Part shown: positions 18,066-25,796 of the stretch, piece by piece
Numbering within the stretch: the stretch's first letter is position 1
Layout of the letters: each line of letters begins with the position of its first letter
NCBI RefSeq assembly: GCF_011046735.1
Contig: NZ_CP049258.1
Coordinates: 434,001-498,000, forward strand
Reading direction: 5' to 3'
Origin: Nordella sp. HKS 07
Lineage (GTDB): Bacteria > Pseudomonadota > Alphaproteobacteria > Rhizobiales > Aestuariivirgaceae
DNA length: 64,000 nt
The notes under the pieces: model-generated
Told to the model about the DNA's origin: nothing
Database searches by the model: none
What the model saw: only the letters and a program-made list of their open reading frames with translations
Position numbers and translations under genes: made by a program

Positions 18066-18474
18066 TTAGAATGGGACTGCGTCATCGAACTCGACGAGCG
18101 CCTTTGAGGCGTCTGACTCCGGTGACTCTTCAGCCTTGGGAATCGGAGCCTTCACGACCCGGGGAACGAAGATATGCTTCGTCTCGCCGACCTTGTTCTT
18201 ATAGGTTGTCGGTGTGAGCTCGAGTTCAACGCCGATCCAGGTGTTCTTCTTTATCGATCCGACTCCTTGCGAGATGCTGCTGAGATCGGAGTCGTAAGGC
18301 AGATAGAAGTCGTTAGAACTCGTCAAACCAGATGCGAATACGCTCGCCGAACTCGAACCAGTGCCTGTCGATATTGCAAATTGTTCCATGGAATGGCTCT
18401 AGGAAGTTCACTGCTCGCATCTGCTGGGCTTCGAACTTGATATCGAAGTCGTCGTCGTCATGTTCGTTGGTCAT
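18066..18474 (-). CDS. Phage-type SSB-like protein, split by one frameshift
   Basis: Two overlapping frames join into one protein of about 136 residues if one base is removed near 18315. The first frame (ATG at 18474 behind GGAGA) ends in IRIWFDEF-stop; the second continues NDFYLPYDSDL to the stop at 18066. The C-terminus is VEFDDAVPF, very close to the acidic tip of bacterial SSB (DFDDDIPF), which recruits partner proteins. With recT just downstream, a single-strand DNA-binding role is likely, though the body shows no clear OB-fold motif to me. Without correction both pieces would be non-functional. Confidence 0.6.
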
Positions 18475-18614
18475 CTTGAATTCTCCATTTCTTCGGTTGT
18501 CTCGTGTTCTTCTCGTCATCCCTCTTTTCATGCTCTGCCACTGCGTCCTCCATATGCACGCGGACATTGCATCCGGCTGTCCGCAGTTGCCGGGAATCTT
18601 GTCTTCTTCACCCT

Positions 18615-18774
18615 CCGGGGGCTTTTCATCCGTCCAACCGTACAAAGCGTTGTCGCTGCGGGGTTTTTGCCATTTTCAATCCGTCCAAAGATCGTCTGTC
18701 TTGGACGGATTGAAAGTCAGAGAAACCCTTGTTCCGCAGGGCTTTGGACGGTTGGACGGATGGAATCCCCCGGA
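18615..18774. repeat. 160-bp nested inverted repeat with six CCGTCCAA boxes
   Basis: Outer arms 18628-18648 and 18741-18761 match at 20 of 21 bases, and flanks CCGGGGG/CCCCCGG (18615-18621, 18768-18774) extend them. Inner arms 18674-18688 and 18701-18715 are a perfect 15-bp inverted repeat around a 12-base loop. CCGTCCAA or one-mismatch copies occur at 18630, 18638 and 18681 on plus and at 18701, 18744 and 18752 on minus. It starts 3 bp past the prim-pol stop. It could be a replication origin or iteron set, or an RNA hairpin controlling the downstream SSB-recT genes. Confidence 0.75.
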
Positions 18775-18777
18775 TCC

Positions 18778-20658
18778 CTACAGATATCGAGAAAATGCTT
18801 CATCGAAGTGCTCCCGTAGATAACCTTTGAACTGTGTAGCATTACCGGCGAACCACACATTCCCCGGTCTGATTCCGAATGGCTTGAGCAGCCGACCGAT
18901 CGCGTTCTGGGTAATCGCCTTCCCTTTGCGCCAGGAGCTCCAGGGCCGACCTTCCATATTGATAAGCTCGGTCACCAGAGCGGCGCTGGCGATCTTGTCG
19001 GCATCATCGATGTTCTTGGCCACGCGTGAATCGAAGACAGCGCGAATATCGGAGAGCAGCACGATTCCCGCCTCCGCCTCGTCGGCATCCTCCGCCGTCA
19101 GAGCGATTGCGGCCGCGAATGTCTTGCGCCGGACGTCTTCTCCGATCTCCGAGGCTATCGCCAGCAGTGGCTCCCAGCAGTCGCAGGCCCGATCATTGAT
19201 CGAGCTCGGCAATTCCGGCCGCGCCGCCTTGAGACGATCGAGATGATCCTTAGACCAGCGAGCGATCCGCCGGCCGATGGTCAGGAGCTCGCTCTTGGCT
19301 GCAGCATCGAGCCTGCCGATCGTCTCGGACTTCTTCTTGCGGACGAGATCGATATCGATCGACCGGTCGGCCAGGGTAGGATGCAGCTTGCCGATTCCCG
19401 AAATGACGACCGGCGACCACATCGAGAATCCGCGCGGCTCGAGGTCGTCGCCGACAATACGGTGCGCCATGCCGGTCGGCTGGAAGCCGGCATTCAGTCC
19501 AGCTCTCAGCTCGTCGTTGTCTTTCAGAAGAAGATCCGCTTCGTCGACGATGATGGTCGGCTGATGAGCATCGACAACGCGGAACAAGACACTGATCGTC
19601 ATCGTCTCACTGAGCAGCGGCTTGCGGACGAGATGATACAGAACTTCGCAGAGTTGGGTCTTCCCGCACCTCCTTGTTGGACCCCAAAGGTGCAGGCGCG
19701 GGCTGTGGGTGGCGGCATCGATGCAATAGCTGTGGATCGACCACAGTGCGGTGGCGAGTCCCTGGTCATCGCTCATGATGATGTGCCGATGGATTGCGGC
19801 AGCGATCTCGTCGAGGAGTTCCTCTCCTTCGACTTCGGTGTCCCATGGCTCGACATCGGGAAACATGACCCGGCGACCCTGCCTTGCGGATGAACCACCT
19901 TTGCCTTCTTTCTCTCGCTCGCGTGCTTCGAACGCGCTCTTCAAAGTCTTATCGATTTCCTCACGTTCGAGGCCAATTTCGAGTGCGGCTTCGGTGAGCG
20001 CTTCGCGCGCACCAGCTTCCTGCAGCCGGCCACCGAGGACGATCTTGGCAATCTTGAAGGCGCAGGCATTGAGAACGGCGTTGCGCTCCCCGGGCTTGGC
20101 GGCGCGAATCTTGTTGCATTCGGCGGTAAGTTCGTCGGTTTTTTCCTTGAGCAGCGCTTCGAGCTCAGGAGAAATGACGGGTGCCGCCGCTAGTGAAATA
20201 TCGTTGACCCATGCATAGCCTGGGCGGCGCGGATCGGGCGTTGAAGGAGGGAGAATCGCATATCCGCCTTGACCGCGGACATCCAGGCCTGGGCCAAGTT
20301 TTCCTTGGCTGTTTCGCAACGTCTTGCCGCCAAGCCGGAAGTAGTAATGCGATCCACCGCTAGGGGTGACAGCCTGAGGACAGCCGGAGACGTCGATCCT
20401 GAGCTTCTTGAGCGAAGCGCGGCCATCAACGCCACGCTTGATGTCGACATCGAGAAGGATAACGTCAGTCCTGGGACCGGTGACGCACCCGATCATTGCG
20501 TATGGATTTTGGCCCCACCATCGCTCGATTTGCGCAATGTCTTTCGATCCGTCCCGGTAGCCGTTCTTAGTGATAGGGCTTTTGTCGAACGCGCATGGAA
20601 AGACGTAGAGGTCTTGCGCGGCATAGTCTCGTGCATATGGGAGCATCAATTCCGGCAT
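18778..20658 (-). CDS. Prim-pol / DUF3631 ATPase replication protein of integrative element
   Basis: A 626-residue protein. The N-terminal half is a bifunctional primase-polymerase domain with ILLDVDIKRG (D70, D72) and SGGSHYYF (100-107, H104). The C-terminal half is a DUF3631-type P-loop ATPase with Walker A GPTRRCGKTQL and Walker B TIIVDEADLL. Such fusions prime and unwind DNA for phage satellites and plasmids. The ATG at 20658 has a GGGAGA site, whereas the open frame continues to 20745 inside the upstream gene. Its start overlaps the upstream stop (TGATG), so the two are coupled. Confidence 0.88.
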   Translation of the reverse strand: MPELMLPYARDYAAQDLYVFPCAFDKSPITKNGYRDGSKDIAQIERWWGQNPYAMIGCVTGPRTDVILLDVDIKRGVDGRASLKKLRIDVSGCPQAVTPSGGSHYYFRLGGKTLRNSQGKLGPGLDVRGQGGYAILPPSTPDPRRPGYAWVNDISLAAAPVISPELEALLKEKTDELTAECNKIRAAKPGERNAVLNACAFKIAKIVLGGRLQEAGAREALTEAALEIGLEREEIDKTLKSAFEAREREKEGKGGSSARQGRRVMFPDVEPWDTEVEGEELLDEIAAAIHRHIIMSDDQGLATALWSIHSYCIDAATHSPRLHLWGPTRRCGKTQLCEVLYHLVRKPLLSETMTISVLFRVVDAHQPTIIVDEADLLLKDNDELRAGLNAGFQPTGMAHRIVGDDLEPRGFSMWSPVVISGIGKLHPTLADRSIDIDLVRKKKSETIGRLDAAAKSELLTIGRRIARWSKDHLDRLKAARPELPSSINDRACDCWEPLLAIASEIGEDVRRKTFAAAIALTAEDADEAEAGIVLLSDIRAVFDSRVAKNIDDADKIASAALVTELINMEGRPWSSWRKGKAITQNAIGRLLKPFGIRPGNVWFAGNATQFKGYLREHFDEAFSRYL

Positions 20659-20918
20659 CACAGAATCTCCCTCGATAAAAAATACCGCGCTGCAATAGAG
20701 GCAAGCTCCTTCCGGCTCAGATTCAACGGTGATGTATGAGGACAATCCCTAAGAAATGAACAGGCGAACAATCGGCCGCGCTCATATCCCCACTGGCGAT
20801 TGAATGGCGGTAATGAACAACCATTGAGGAAGTCGCTCATTCCCGCGTGGAAGTCGGGATCGCTGACGATCTCAAGATAGGTGATGTGTTGGGTTGGAAC
20901 TTGATATCGGTCCATCAT
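20658..20918 (-). CDS. Hypothetical protein of integrative element (86 aa)
   Basis: Not recognised. A small soluble protein with no visible membrane segment, coupled at both ends: its ATG overlaps the upstream stop (ATGA) and its stop overlaps the prim-pol start by one base (TGATG). The context suggests an accessory replication or DNA-binding role. Confidence 0.6.
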   Translation of the reverse strand: MMDRYQVPTQHITYLEIVSDPDFHAGMSDFLNGCSLPPFNRQWGYERGRLFACSFLRDCPHTSPLNLSRKELASIAARYFLSREIL

Positions 20919-21295
20919 ACATCCGCCCGTTCATTATGGTTTCGCTGATGCAACCATGCGAGCCAGTCCAACTGCTTTTTTGATGGCTGCGCGTACCAAT
21001 GCATCATGTCGTGCAAAAACCTCACTTCCTTGCTACTGAAACGAGCCGCGTTGACCAGGCAGGTTTCCGCCACCTGCTGCCATGGTCGAGCGCCGCCATA
21101 GCGCGATGGCTCTCGTGCTTCTGGCGGCTGTGGTGCCGGCGAATCGATCAGTTCGCCGAAGTCGTGCCAGCTCAAGCCATTGCTATCGAGCATACGATCG
21201 ATCGCATTGCGCGCCGCTATCACTTCATTGGGCTCTGCCGAGCTCAGCATCAGAGAGAGCTTCTTGATCTTGGCGCGGATCGACTCGGAAATCAT
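20915..21295 (-). CDS. Hypothetical protein of integrative element (126 aa)
   Basis: Not recognised with confidence. The first 40 residues (IRAKIKKLSLMLSSAEPNEV, then NAIDRMLDSNGLSWHDF) resemble the DUF2786-type helical segment found near phage replication genes. The C-terminal part is rich in Trp and basic residues (MHWYAQPSKKQLDWLAWLHQ). It lies in the early replication operon and is coupled to the next gene by ATGA. Confidence 0.65.
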   Translation of the reverse strand: MISESIRAKIKKLSLMLSSAEPNEVIAARNAIDRMLDSNGLSWHDFGELIDSPAPQPPEAREPSRYGGARPWQQVAETCLVNAARFSSKEVRFLHDMMHWYAQPSKKQLDWLAWLHQRNHNERADV

Positions 21296-21360
21296 TTGTC
21301 ATACTCGATGAAGAGAGAGGAAGGCCCGGGGAAGCGCCCGCAGCGGGCCCTCCTCCATGA

Positions 21361-21672
21361 TCAAAGCATTGATGTTTGGGTTAGAGTGACCGGCGTCTCG
21401 CCGTTCATGTTGGCGGTGACCTGCGACGCCGGTGCTTGAGCAGCGAGACTCTCCGCTCGACGCTCAAGCGAATTCCTGACCTTGTCGATGCGGGCCGCGA
21501 CCTTCTTGATCCGCGCGGCAGCCCTTCTCGGGCTGTGCGCGGTCATCAGGCGGTCGTGGATCAAGTCGCAATCTTGCGCTAGCAGGAAGAGGTCTTGTGC
21601 GAGGAGGAAGAGGTCGTAGTCGAGGTCTTGCACAAGCAGGATGAGGTCTTTACAAGGAGCGTGCATTTCCAT
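21361..21672 (-). CDS. Hypothetical protein with internal LLAQD repeats (103 aa)
   Basis: The ATG at 21672 follows an AAGGA ribosome site; the longer frame to 21762 lacks one. Residues 7-32 contain short repeats: LILLVQDLDYD, LFLLAQDL, FLLAQDCDL. A basic segment RRAAARIKKVAARIDKVR follows. This gives an amphipathic, probably coiled-coil helix. No family is recognised. It lies between the excisionase-like gene and the replication genes. Confidence 0.5.
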   Translation of the reverse strand: MEMHAPCKDLILLVQDLDYDLFLLAQDLFLLAQDCDLIHDRLMTAHSPRRAAARIKKVAARIDKVRNSLERRAESLAAQAPASQVTANMNGETPVTLTQTSML

Positions 21673-21765
21673 ACTTTCCTTCTTTGGGGCCCGCCGAGCG
21701 CCAACTCGCGCGGGCTCATTCACGTCTGGCGGGATGCCAGACGCGTCGGCACGGCACGGCACTTC

Positions 21766-21975
21766 TCATTTACCGGCACGCTCGGCGACGAGTTGGCGAT
21801 CGTGCTGATCGAGGCCGTCTTCGTACCAGTAGTTTCGATTTTTGATTTTCAGATCCGGCGGCGGAAGCACGCCCTCATCCACCCACCGCTGGACTGTCCG
21901 CGGATTTTTACCGCCGTAGCGCTGTCCAACAGCGCGAGTGCCGATGAGGCGCCTTTGCGGTATCCAGGTGGACAT
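21766..21975 (-). CDS. AlpA/excisionase-like helix-turn-helix protein
   Basis: A 69-residue MerR/AlpA-type DNA-binding protein: LIGTRAVGQRYGGKNPRTVQ followed by RWVDEGVLPPP is the helix-turn-helix and wing, as in phage excisionases. The ATG at 21975 has a GGAGCG site. Small proteins of this type direct excision or activate the element's genes. Tandem 10-bp repeats lie 66 bp upstream (22041-22078) and are candidate binding sites. Confidence 0.75.
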   Translation of the reverse strand: MSTWIPQRRLIGTRAVGQRYGGKNPRTVQRWVDEGVLPPPDLKIKNRNYWYEDGLDQHDRQLVAERAGK

Positions 21976-22040
21976 TTTTGCGCTCCATGTCGCTGACATT
22001 TCGCGATAGAGCGTGCGCGCTGGACTTACAAAAAAATAGC

Positions 22041-22078
22041 GGCGTAATACGGCGTAATACGGCGTAATTGAATTACGC
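22041..22078. repeat. Three tandem GGCGTAATAC units running into a palindrome
   Basis: GGCGTAATAC is repeated exactly at 22041 and 22051, with a third unit GGCGTAATTG at 22061 that forms a palindrome GCGTAATT-g-AATTACGC (22062-22078). It overlaps the 3' end of the upstream gene (stop at 22073) and precedes the excisionase-like gene, so excisionase or repressor binding is plausible. Confidence 0.65.
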
Positions 22079-22600
22079 GGTTATCCAATCAGGCCGATAT
22101 TTCGAAATTCCCCGTTCGATCGCGCTACGGGAGAGGTTTTTGTTGTTCTTCTTCAGCCAGGCTTCCACCGTGGAAGCAGCACTGTAAACGCTAGGAAACC
22201 TGCCATCACAATCGACGACAGGATCAAAGTGGCGAAAGATCTGTTGCCATATCGGGGACGGTTTCACACCTCGCTTGCGCCCCGGTGCCTTCGGCTTGAC
22301 TGACCACAGTGCGTCGACAGCCGCGCGCTCGAACTTAATTCCAATCACCAATATGTCGTAGGTGACAACTTTGTCATCGATGGCAGCAAGACCCATGCTG
22401 AAATACGCCCTGCCGGTCGGGGGATCGATGTCATGCGCATTCCCCCACCACGACGCAGGAATTCGGCGGTCTTTTTGCTGCACTGGCGAGCCTTCCGAAG
22501 TGTAGAAGCCCACCGCGCACGCCAAGATACGACCGGTGCTTAAATGTGGCAGCAAGGCCTCAAGCGTCCCGGCGCGCGCCACCGCCTCGTGCAGGGGCAT
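22073..22600 (-). CDS. Hypothetical protein of integrative element (175 aa)
   Basis: Not recognised. A soluble protein with an N-terminal segment HEAVARAGTLEALLPHLSTG and basic C-terminal helices (EAWLKKNNKNLSRSAIERGI), reminiscent of small DNA-associated phage proteins. I chose the ATG at 22600; a GTG at 22606 is also open. It starts about 12 bp after the integrase stop on the same strand, so it is likely co-transcribed with int. Confidence 0.6.
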   Translation of the reverse strand: MPLHEAVARAGTLEALLPHLSTGRILACAVGFYTSEGSPVQQKDRRIPASWWGNAHDIDPPTGRAYFSMGLAAIDDKVVTYDILVIGIKFERAAVDALWSVKPKAPGRKRGVKPSPIWQQIFRHFDPVVDCDGRFPSVYSAASTVEAWLKKNNKNLSRSAIERGISKYRPDWITA

Positions 22601-22611
22601 CCACACGGGAG

Positions 22612-23823
22612 TTAGGTCCGCGTCTCGAGCCTGACGATGTTCCGGCCGTAACGACCCGAAACCAGATCGGCGACATGGACGCCCCAGCGCTCAAGCGCGT
22701 GGCGCTTTTCGTCAGTAAAGTTGTGGCGCTGATAGACGGAGACGACGCCGGCGAACGTTCCAGACGAATGGTTCAAAACCTTCTCGATTACCGGCAGGCT
22801 AACGCCGAGTCGGGCCATGCCCGACGCCGTCGTGCGTCTTAGATCATGCAGCCACCACGGCGGCATGTCGGCCGGCAGGAGAGCGTCGAGCCGGCGCTTA
22901 TTAGCGCTGTAGTTGCTCGATGCCGCCTTGCCGTCGGTGGTGAGCACGAAGGTGTCGCCGATCCGGGGCAGCGATTCCAGGATCGCGATAGCGGGATCGC
23001 TCAGCGGAATGTCGTGCGGCTTGCCGTTCTTGCTGCGTTCCTTCGGCAGCGTCCACAGCCGATTCGTCAAGTCGACTTCGTTCCAGCTCATGCGCGCAAC
23101 TTCCTCGCGCCGCCCACCGGTCAGCACCAACAGCTTGACGAGTGCCGCGAACGGTCCGCCAAGCTTGTCGGCCGCAAACCAGACGTTGCGCAGCTCGGAA
23201 TCCGAGAGCATGCGGTCACGCGACTGCTCGGGCGTCGGCGGCTTTACCCCGGTGCACGGCGACGAGGCGATGATGTCGCGCTCCATTGCCCAGCTGAACA
23301 GCTTGCGAATGGCCGCCAACGCACGATTAGCCGCGACCGGCCGACCGGCCCCCACGAGGCCGTCGAGCAGGTCGAGGACGTCGCGTCGGGTAATGTCCTT
23401 GATTAGCCGACGCCGCCAGAGCGGCAGCACATGCAGGTCGAGGAGACGCTGCGTCGATTCTACGGTGCTCGGCCTGTTGACCCGCAGGCAATGTCGCTCG
23501 ACGAACAACTGTGCCACCACCCCGACGGTATCCGGACGCTCGTTGCGCGCCGCAATCTTCTCTTGGCCGGGATCACGGCCTTCAGCCACTGCCCGCAACG
23601 CCTTGGCCGCGAGCTCGCGGGCTGTCTTGAGATCGAAGGCTGGATACGGGCCGATTGTGTGTTTGCGGGAGCGCCCGCCCAGGCGATATCGTATCGCCCA
23701 GCTCAGGTGACCCGATGACTGCACCACGAGGTAAAGGCCAGGCATCCGCTGATCCGGAATTTCCTTGCGCTGGGGCCCGGGTTTGATGGTCTCGAGGGTG
23801 CGGGTCGTCAAAATGCGCGGCAT
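22612..23823 (-). CDS. int: Tyrosine-type site-specific integrase (DUF4102 family)
   Basis: A 403-residue phage/island integrase with an N-terminal arm-binding DUF4102 domain (PDQRMPGLYLVVQ, KARELAAKAL-like region) and a catalytic domain. Visible catalytic residues are Arg in LTGGRREEVARM, Lys in LPKERSKNGK, HxxR in LHDLRRT, a second His in LNHSSG and the Tyr nucleophile in VSVYQRHNF. The ATG at 23823 has a strong GGAGGA site. It lies about 170 bp from a tRNA-Met 3' fragment, its likely attachment site. Confidence 0.95.
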   Translation of the reverse strand: MPRILTTRTLETIKPGPQRKEIPDQRMPGLYLVVQSSGHLSWAIRYRLGGRSRKHTIGPYPAFDLKTARELAAKALRAVAEGRDPGQEKIAARNERPDTVGVVAQLFVERHCLRVNRPSTVESTQRLLDLHVLPLWRRRLIKDITRRDVLDLLDGLVGAGRPVAANRALAAIRKLFSWAMERDIIASSPCTGVKPPTPEQSRDRMLSDSELRNVWFAADKLGGPFAALVKLLVLTGGRREEVARMSWNEVDLTNRLWTLPKERSKNGKPHDIPLSDPAIAILESLPRIGDTFVLTTDGKAASSNYSANKRRLDALLPADMPPWWLHDLRRTTASGMARLGVSLPVIEKVLNHSSGTFAGVVSVYQRHNFTDEKRHALERWGVHVADLVSGRYGRNIVRLETRT

Positions 23824-23989
23824 CTGGGCTCCTCCCGGGGGAACGCTGGGGTAACACCATAGGGTTGTCTTGGTATGTCCGCAAGTGTCGTAGACAGACG
23901 ACGACAATCACGCAGTAAATGCGATGGAATGGGCATTTCCTCGCGATTTTTGTCAGCGAATGCCCGGGTTTGTCTAAGTCTCACCCCGG

Positions 23990-24035
23990 TATCATAATCC
24001 TGGGGTCGGGGGTTCAACTCCCTCCTCCGCTACCA
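23990..24035 (+). other. Attachment site: 3' part of tRNA-Met(CAT) from the anticodon loop to CCA
   Basis: From 23991 the sequence reads as anticodon loop ATCATAA, 3' anticodon stem, variable loop GGGTC, T-arm (GGGGG-TTCAACT-CCCTC), acceptor 3' strand CTCCGCT, discriminator A and CCA. The 5' half of a tRNA is missing: no D-arm or matching AGCGGAG acceptor strand is found upstream. This is the duplicated 3' end left when an island integrates into a tRNA gene. The integrase next to it and the direction of the fragment place the island to its left. Confidence 0.7.
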
Positions 24036-24071
24036 AAATTCTCTCAAAATCAATGACTTAGGCGCGACACC

Positions 24072-24123
24072 GGCGTTCAGACAGTGTTCGTCCGAGCAGT
24101 CCAATACCCGACAGCGGCGGGTC
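24072..24123 (+). repeat. 52-bp direct repeat, left copy
   Basis: Identical over 52 bases to 35924-35975, with partial identity continuing about 11 bases further. The two copies are in the same orientation and 11.85 kb apart, framing the amidohydrolase/ABC/racemase/GntR module. Each contains a small hairpin ACCCG-acagcgg-CGGGT. Origin unknown: it could be a repetitive element or the scar of recombination. Confidence 0.8.
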
Positions 24124-24294
24124 TGGCAAAGCGTGCTTACAATTGCAGGCCCAAATCCGCGAAGCCGGAGAACCCTACATCGGGTGGTTCGAATTTTCGG
24201 TGCCATTCGCGCAATAGTCACCATTCACCGAATTAGGCATCGAAGGTGACCCAATTTGCTGACTCTGCCACCAGTCCATAATATCCCTCCTCGG

Positions 24295-25755
24295 CTAGCC
24301 AAAGGGAAATGACGGCAGGAAGATTTCCTCGACGGGTGGATGACGCCAAGTCCGCATCGGATATTTGGCGATGAGCCTCTCGAACTGCGCCTGCGCCTGT
24401 TTGCGATATTCGTCGAGATCGATGCCGGGCAATTGGCGATCCCGCATCACGATCCGGCCATTGATTATCGACGTGTTGAAATCGCGCCCGGTGCCGCTCA
24501 GCATCATGGTCTGGATCGGGTCGATGACCTGACCAAGCTCGAATGCGGAAAGTTCGAACAAGGTCATATCGGCTTTCGCGCCCACCGCAACCCGACCAAG
24601 GTCCGGGCGGCCAATCGCGTCGGCGGCGACGATCGTCGCGGCATTGTAAAAATCGGCGGAACTGCACGCGGCCACGTCATTCTCGACGACGCGGCAAAGA
24701 CCGATTCCGATCCGCATATTCTCGACCATGTCCGGCGGAAAGGTGTCGGTGCCGAGGCCTATGGCGATCCCCTTCTTCTTCAGCTTGATGAACGATTCCA
24801 TCGCGCCGCCATAGCGCGAAAGGACCAAAGGACAATGGACGAACGTCGCGCCTGCGGCCGCGACCAGGCCGGCGTCGTCTCCCTTGCGCTCTACAGCGCT
24901 ATGCCCGGTGATGAACACACCATGCGGCAGCAGCGCGCGCCGCGACAGGAAGTTGAGCGAGGCCAGCCATTCGATCGGCGTCTTGTCGTAGCGCTCCACG
25001 ATCGAATGGAATTCCTCCAGGCCCTGGCAGCAATGCAGCTTGACCGGGCAATCGAACTCCTCGCTGATCGCCGCGGTGCGCCGGATGAGCTCGGGCGTGC
25101 AGTTCTCGATTCGGTCCGGCGACAGCATTCCACGAACAAGCCCGCCATGCGCGCCGTCGAAATTTCTGATGTAGTCCCGGGCCTGGTCCAGCCCCCGCAA
25201 CCCGCGCTCCTCATCGAAGTGCGTCATAAAGCTGCCGTCCGCGCGGATGATGGTGACGCCGGTCATGTAACATGGACCGAGATATGCACGGATGCCCACT
25301 TCCGCCGCGCTGTCGGCCGAGCGCGCGAACTCCTCATAGGTCTCGGCCCATTTGCGATAGAACATCGACGTAATCGGCAAGGCCGTGGTGATGCCATTAC
25401 GGATCAATTGGACGAACGCATATTTCATCTTGAAGGTCTGTTCTTCAGTCGAATACATCTCGATCGGGCCCGATACGAGATAATCCTCGGGCCACACCCG
25501 ACCCTTGGCCCAGTCGGGCTGATTGTCGAATGCGAGAACCGTGGTATCGAGATCGGACAATGCGTTGAGATCGATGAAGCCCGGGCCAAGAACGGCGTTG
25601 CCGCCGTCGATCTCGTGATCGACCGGCCCTTCATAGTTACGCCCGACGAAGATAATGCTGTCGCCGCGGTAGACGACTTCCGCGTCCCTCAGCGTCCGGT
25701 GTCCTGTGCCGTCATAACCGATGACATAGCGCGCCTTTACCCGTGTCGTTGTCAT
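24295..25755 (-). CDS. Amidohydrolase-superfamily protein lacking the HxH metal motif
   Basis: A 486-residue protein of the cytosine deaminase/atrazine chlorohydrolase branch. Where the family has PGFIDxHxH it reads PGFIDLNALSD, so both histidines of the first metal motif are lost. Later ligands appear kept: His in KLHCCQG, His in FITGHSA and Asp in GLGTDTFPPD. It is the last gene of the ABC/amidohydrolase operon, 41 bp after a paralogue with intact HxH. It may use another metal geometry, be a binding subunit, or have a changed reaction. Confidence 0.82.
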   Translation of the reverse strand: MTTTRVKARYVIGYDGTGHRTLRDAEVVYRGDSIIFVGRNYEGPVDHEIDGGNAVLGPGFIDLNALSDLDTTVLAFDNQPDWAKGRVWPEDYLVSGPIEMYSTEEQTFKMKYAFVQLIRNGITTALPITSMFYRKWAETYEEFARSADSAAEVGIRAYLGPCYMTGVTIIRADGSFMTHFDEERGLRGLDQARDYIRNFDGAHGGLVRGMLSPDRIENCTPELIRRTAAISEEFDCPVKLHCCQGLEEFHSIVERYDKTPIEWLASLNFLSRRALLPHGVFITGHSAVERKGDDAGLVAAAGATFVHCPLVLSRYGGAMESFIKLKKKGIAIGLGTDTFPPDMVENMRIGIGLCRVVENDVAACSSADFYNAATIVAADAIGRPDLGRVAVGAKADMTLFELSAFELGQVIDPIQTMMLSGTGRDFNTSIINGRIVMRDRQLPGIDLDEYRKQAQAQFERLIAKYPMRTWRHPPVEEIFLPSFPFG

Positions 25756-25796
25756 GATGTCATCAGCCTTGTGAGTTTGAGCTGTCAGGAGAGAGT

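Noticed and set aside
18300-18330. Programmed +1 frameshift (prfB-like) in the SSB-like gene at TTC-TAA-C.
   Set aside because: A tRNA-Phe slipping from UUC to UCU would not re-pair, and no Shine-Dalgarno-like stimulator is placed before it; mutation or base error is simpler.
18628-18761. CRISPR array.
   Set aside because: The repeated boxes are only 8-10 bases, unevenly spaced and in both orientations; this is an inverted repeat, and no cas genes are present.
23955-24035. A complete tRNA gene.
   Set aside because: Only the 3' part folds. The upstream bases give no D-arm and the acceptor 5' strand mismatches at two or more positions.
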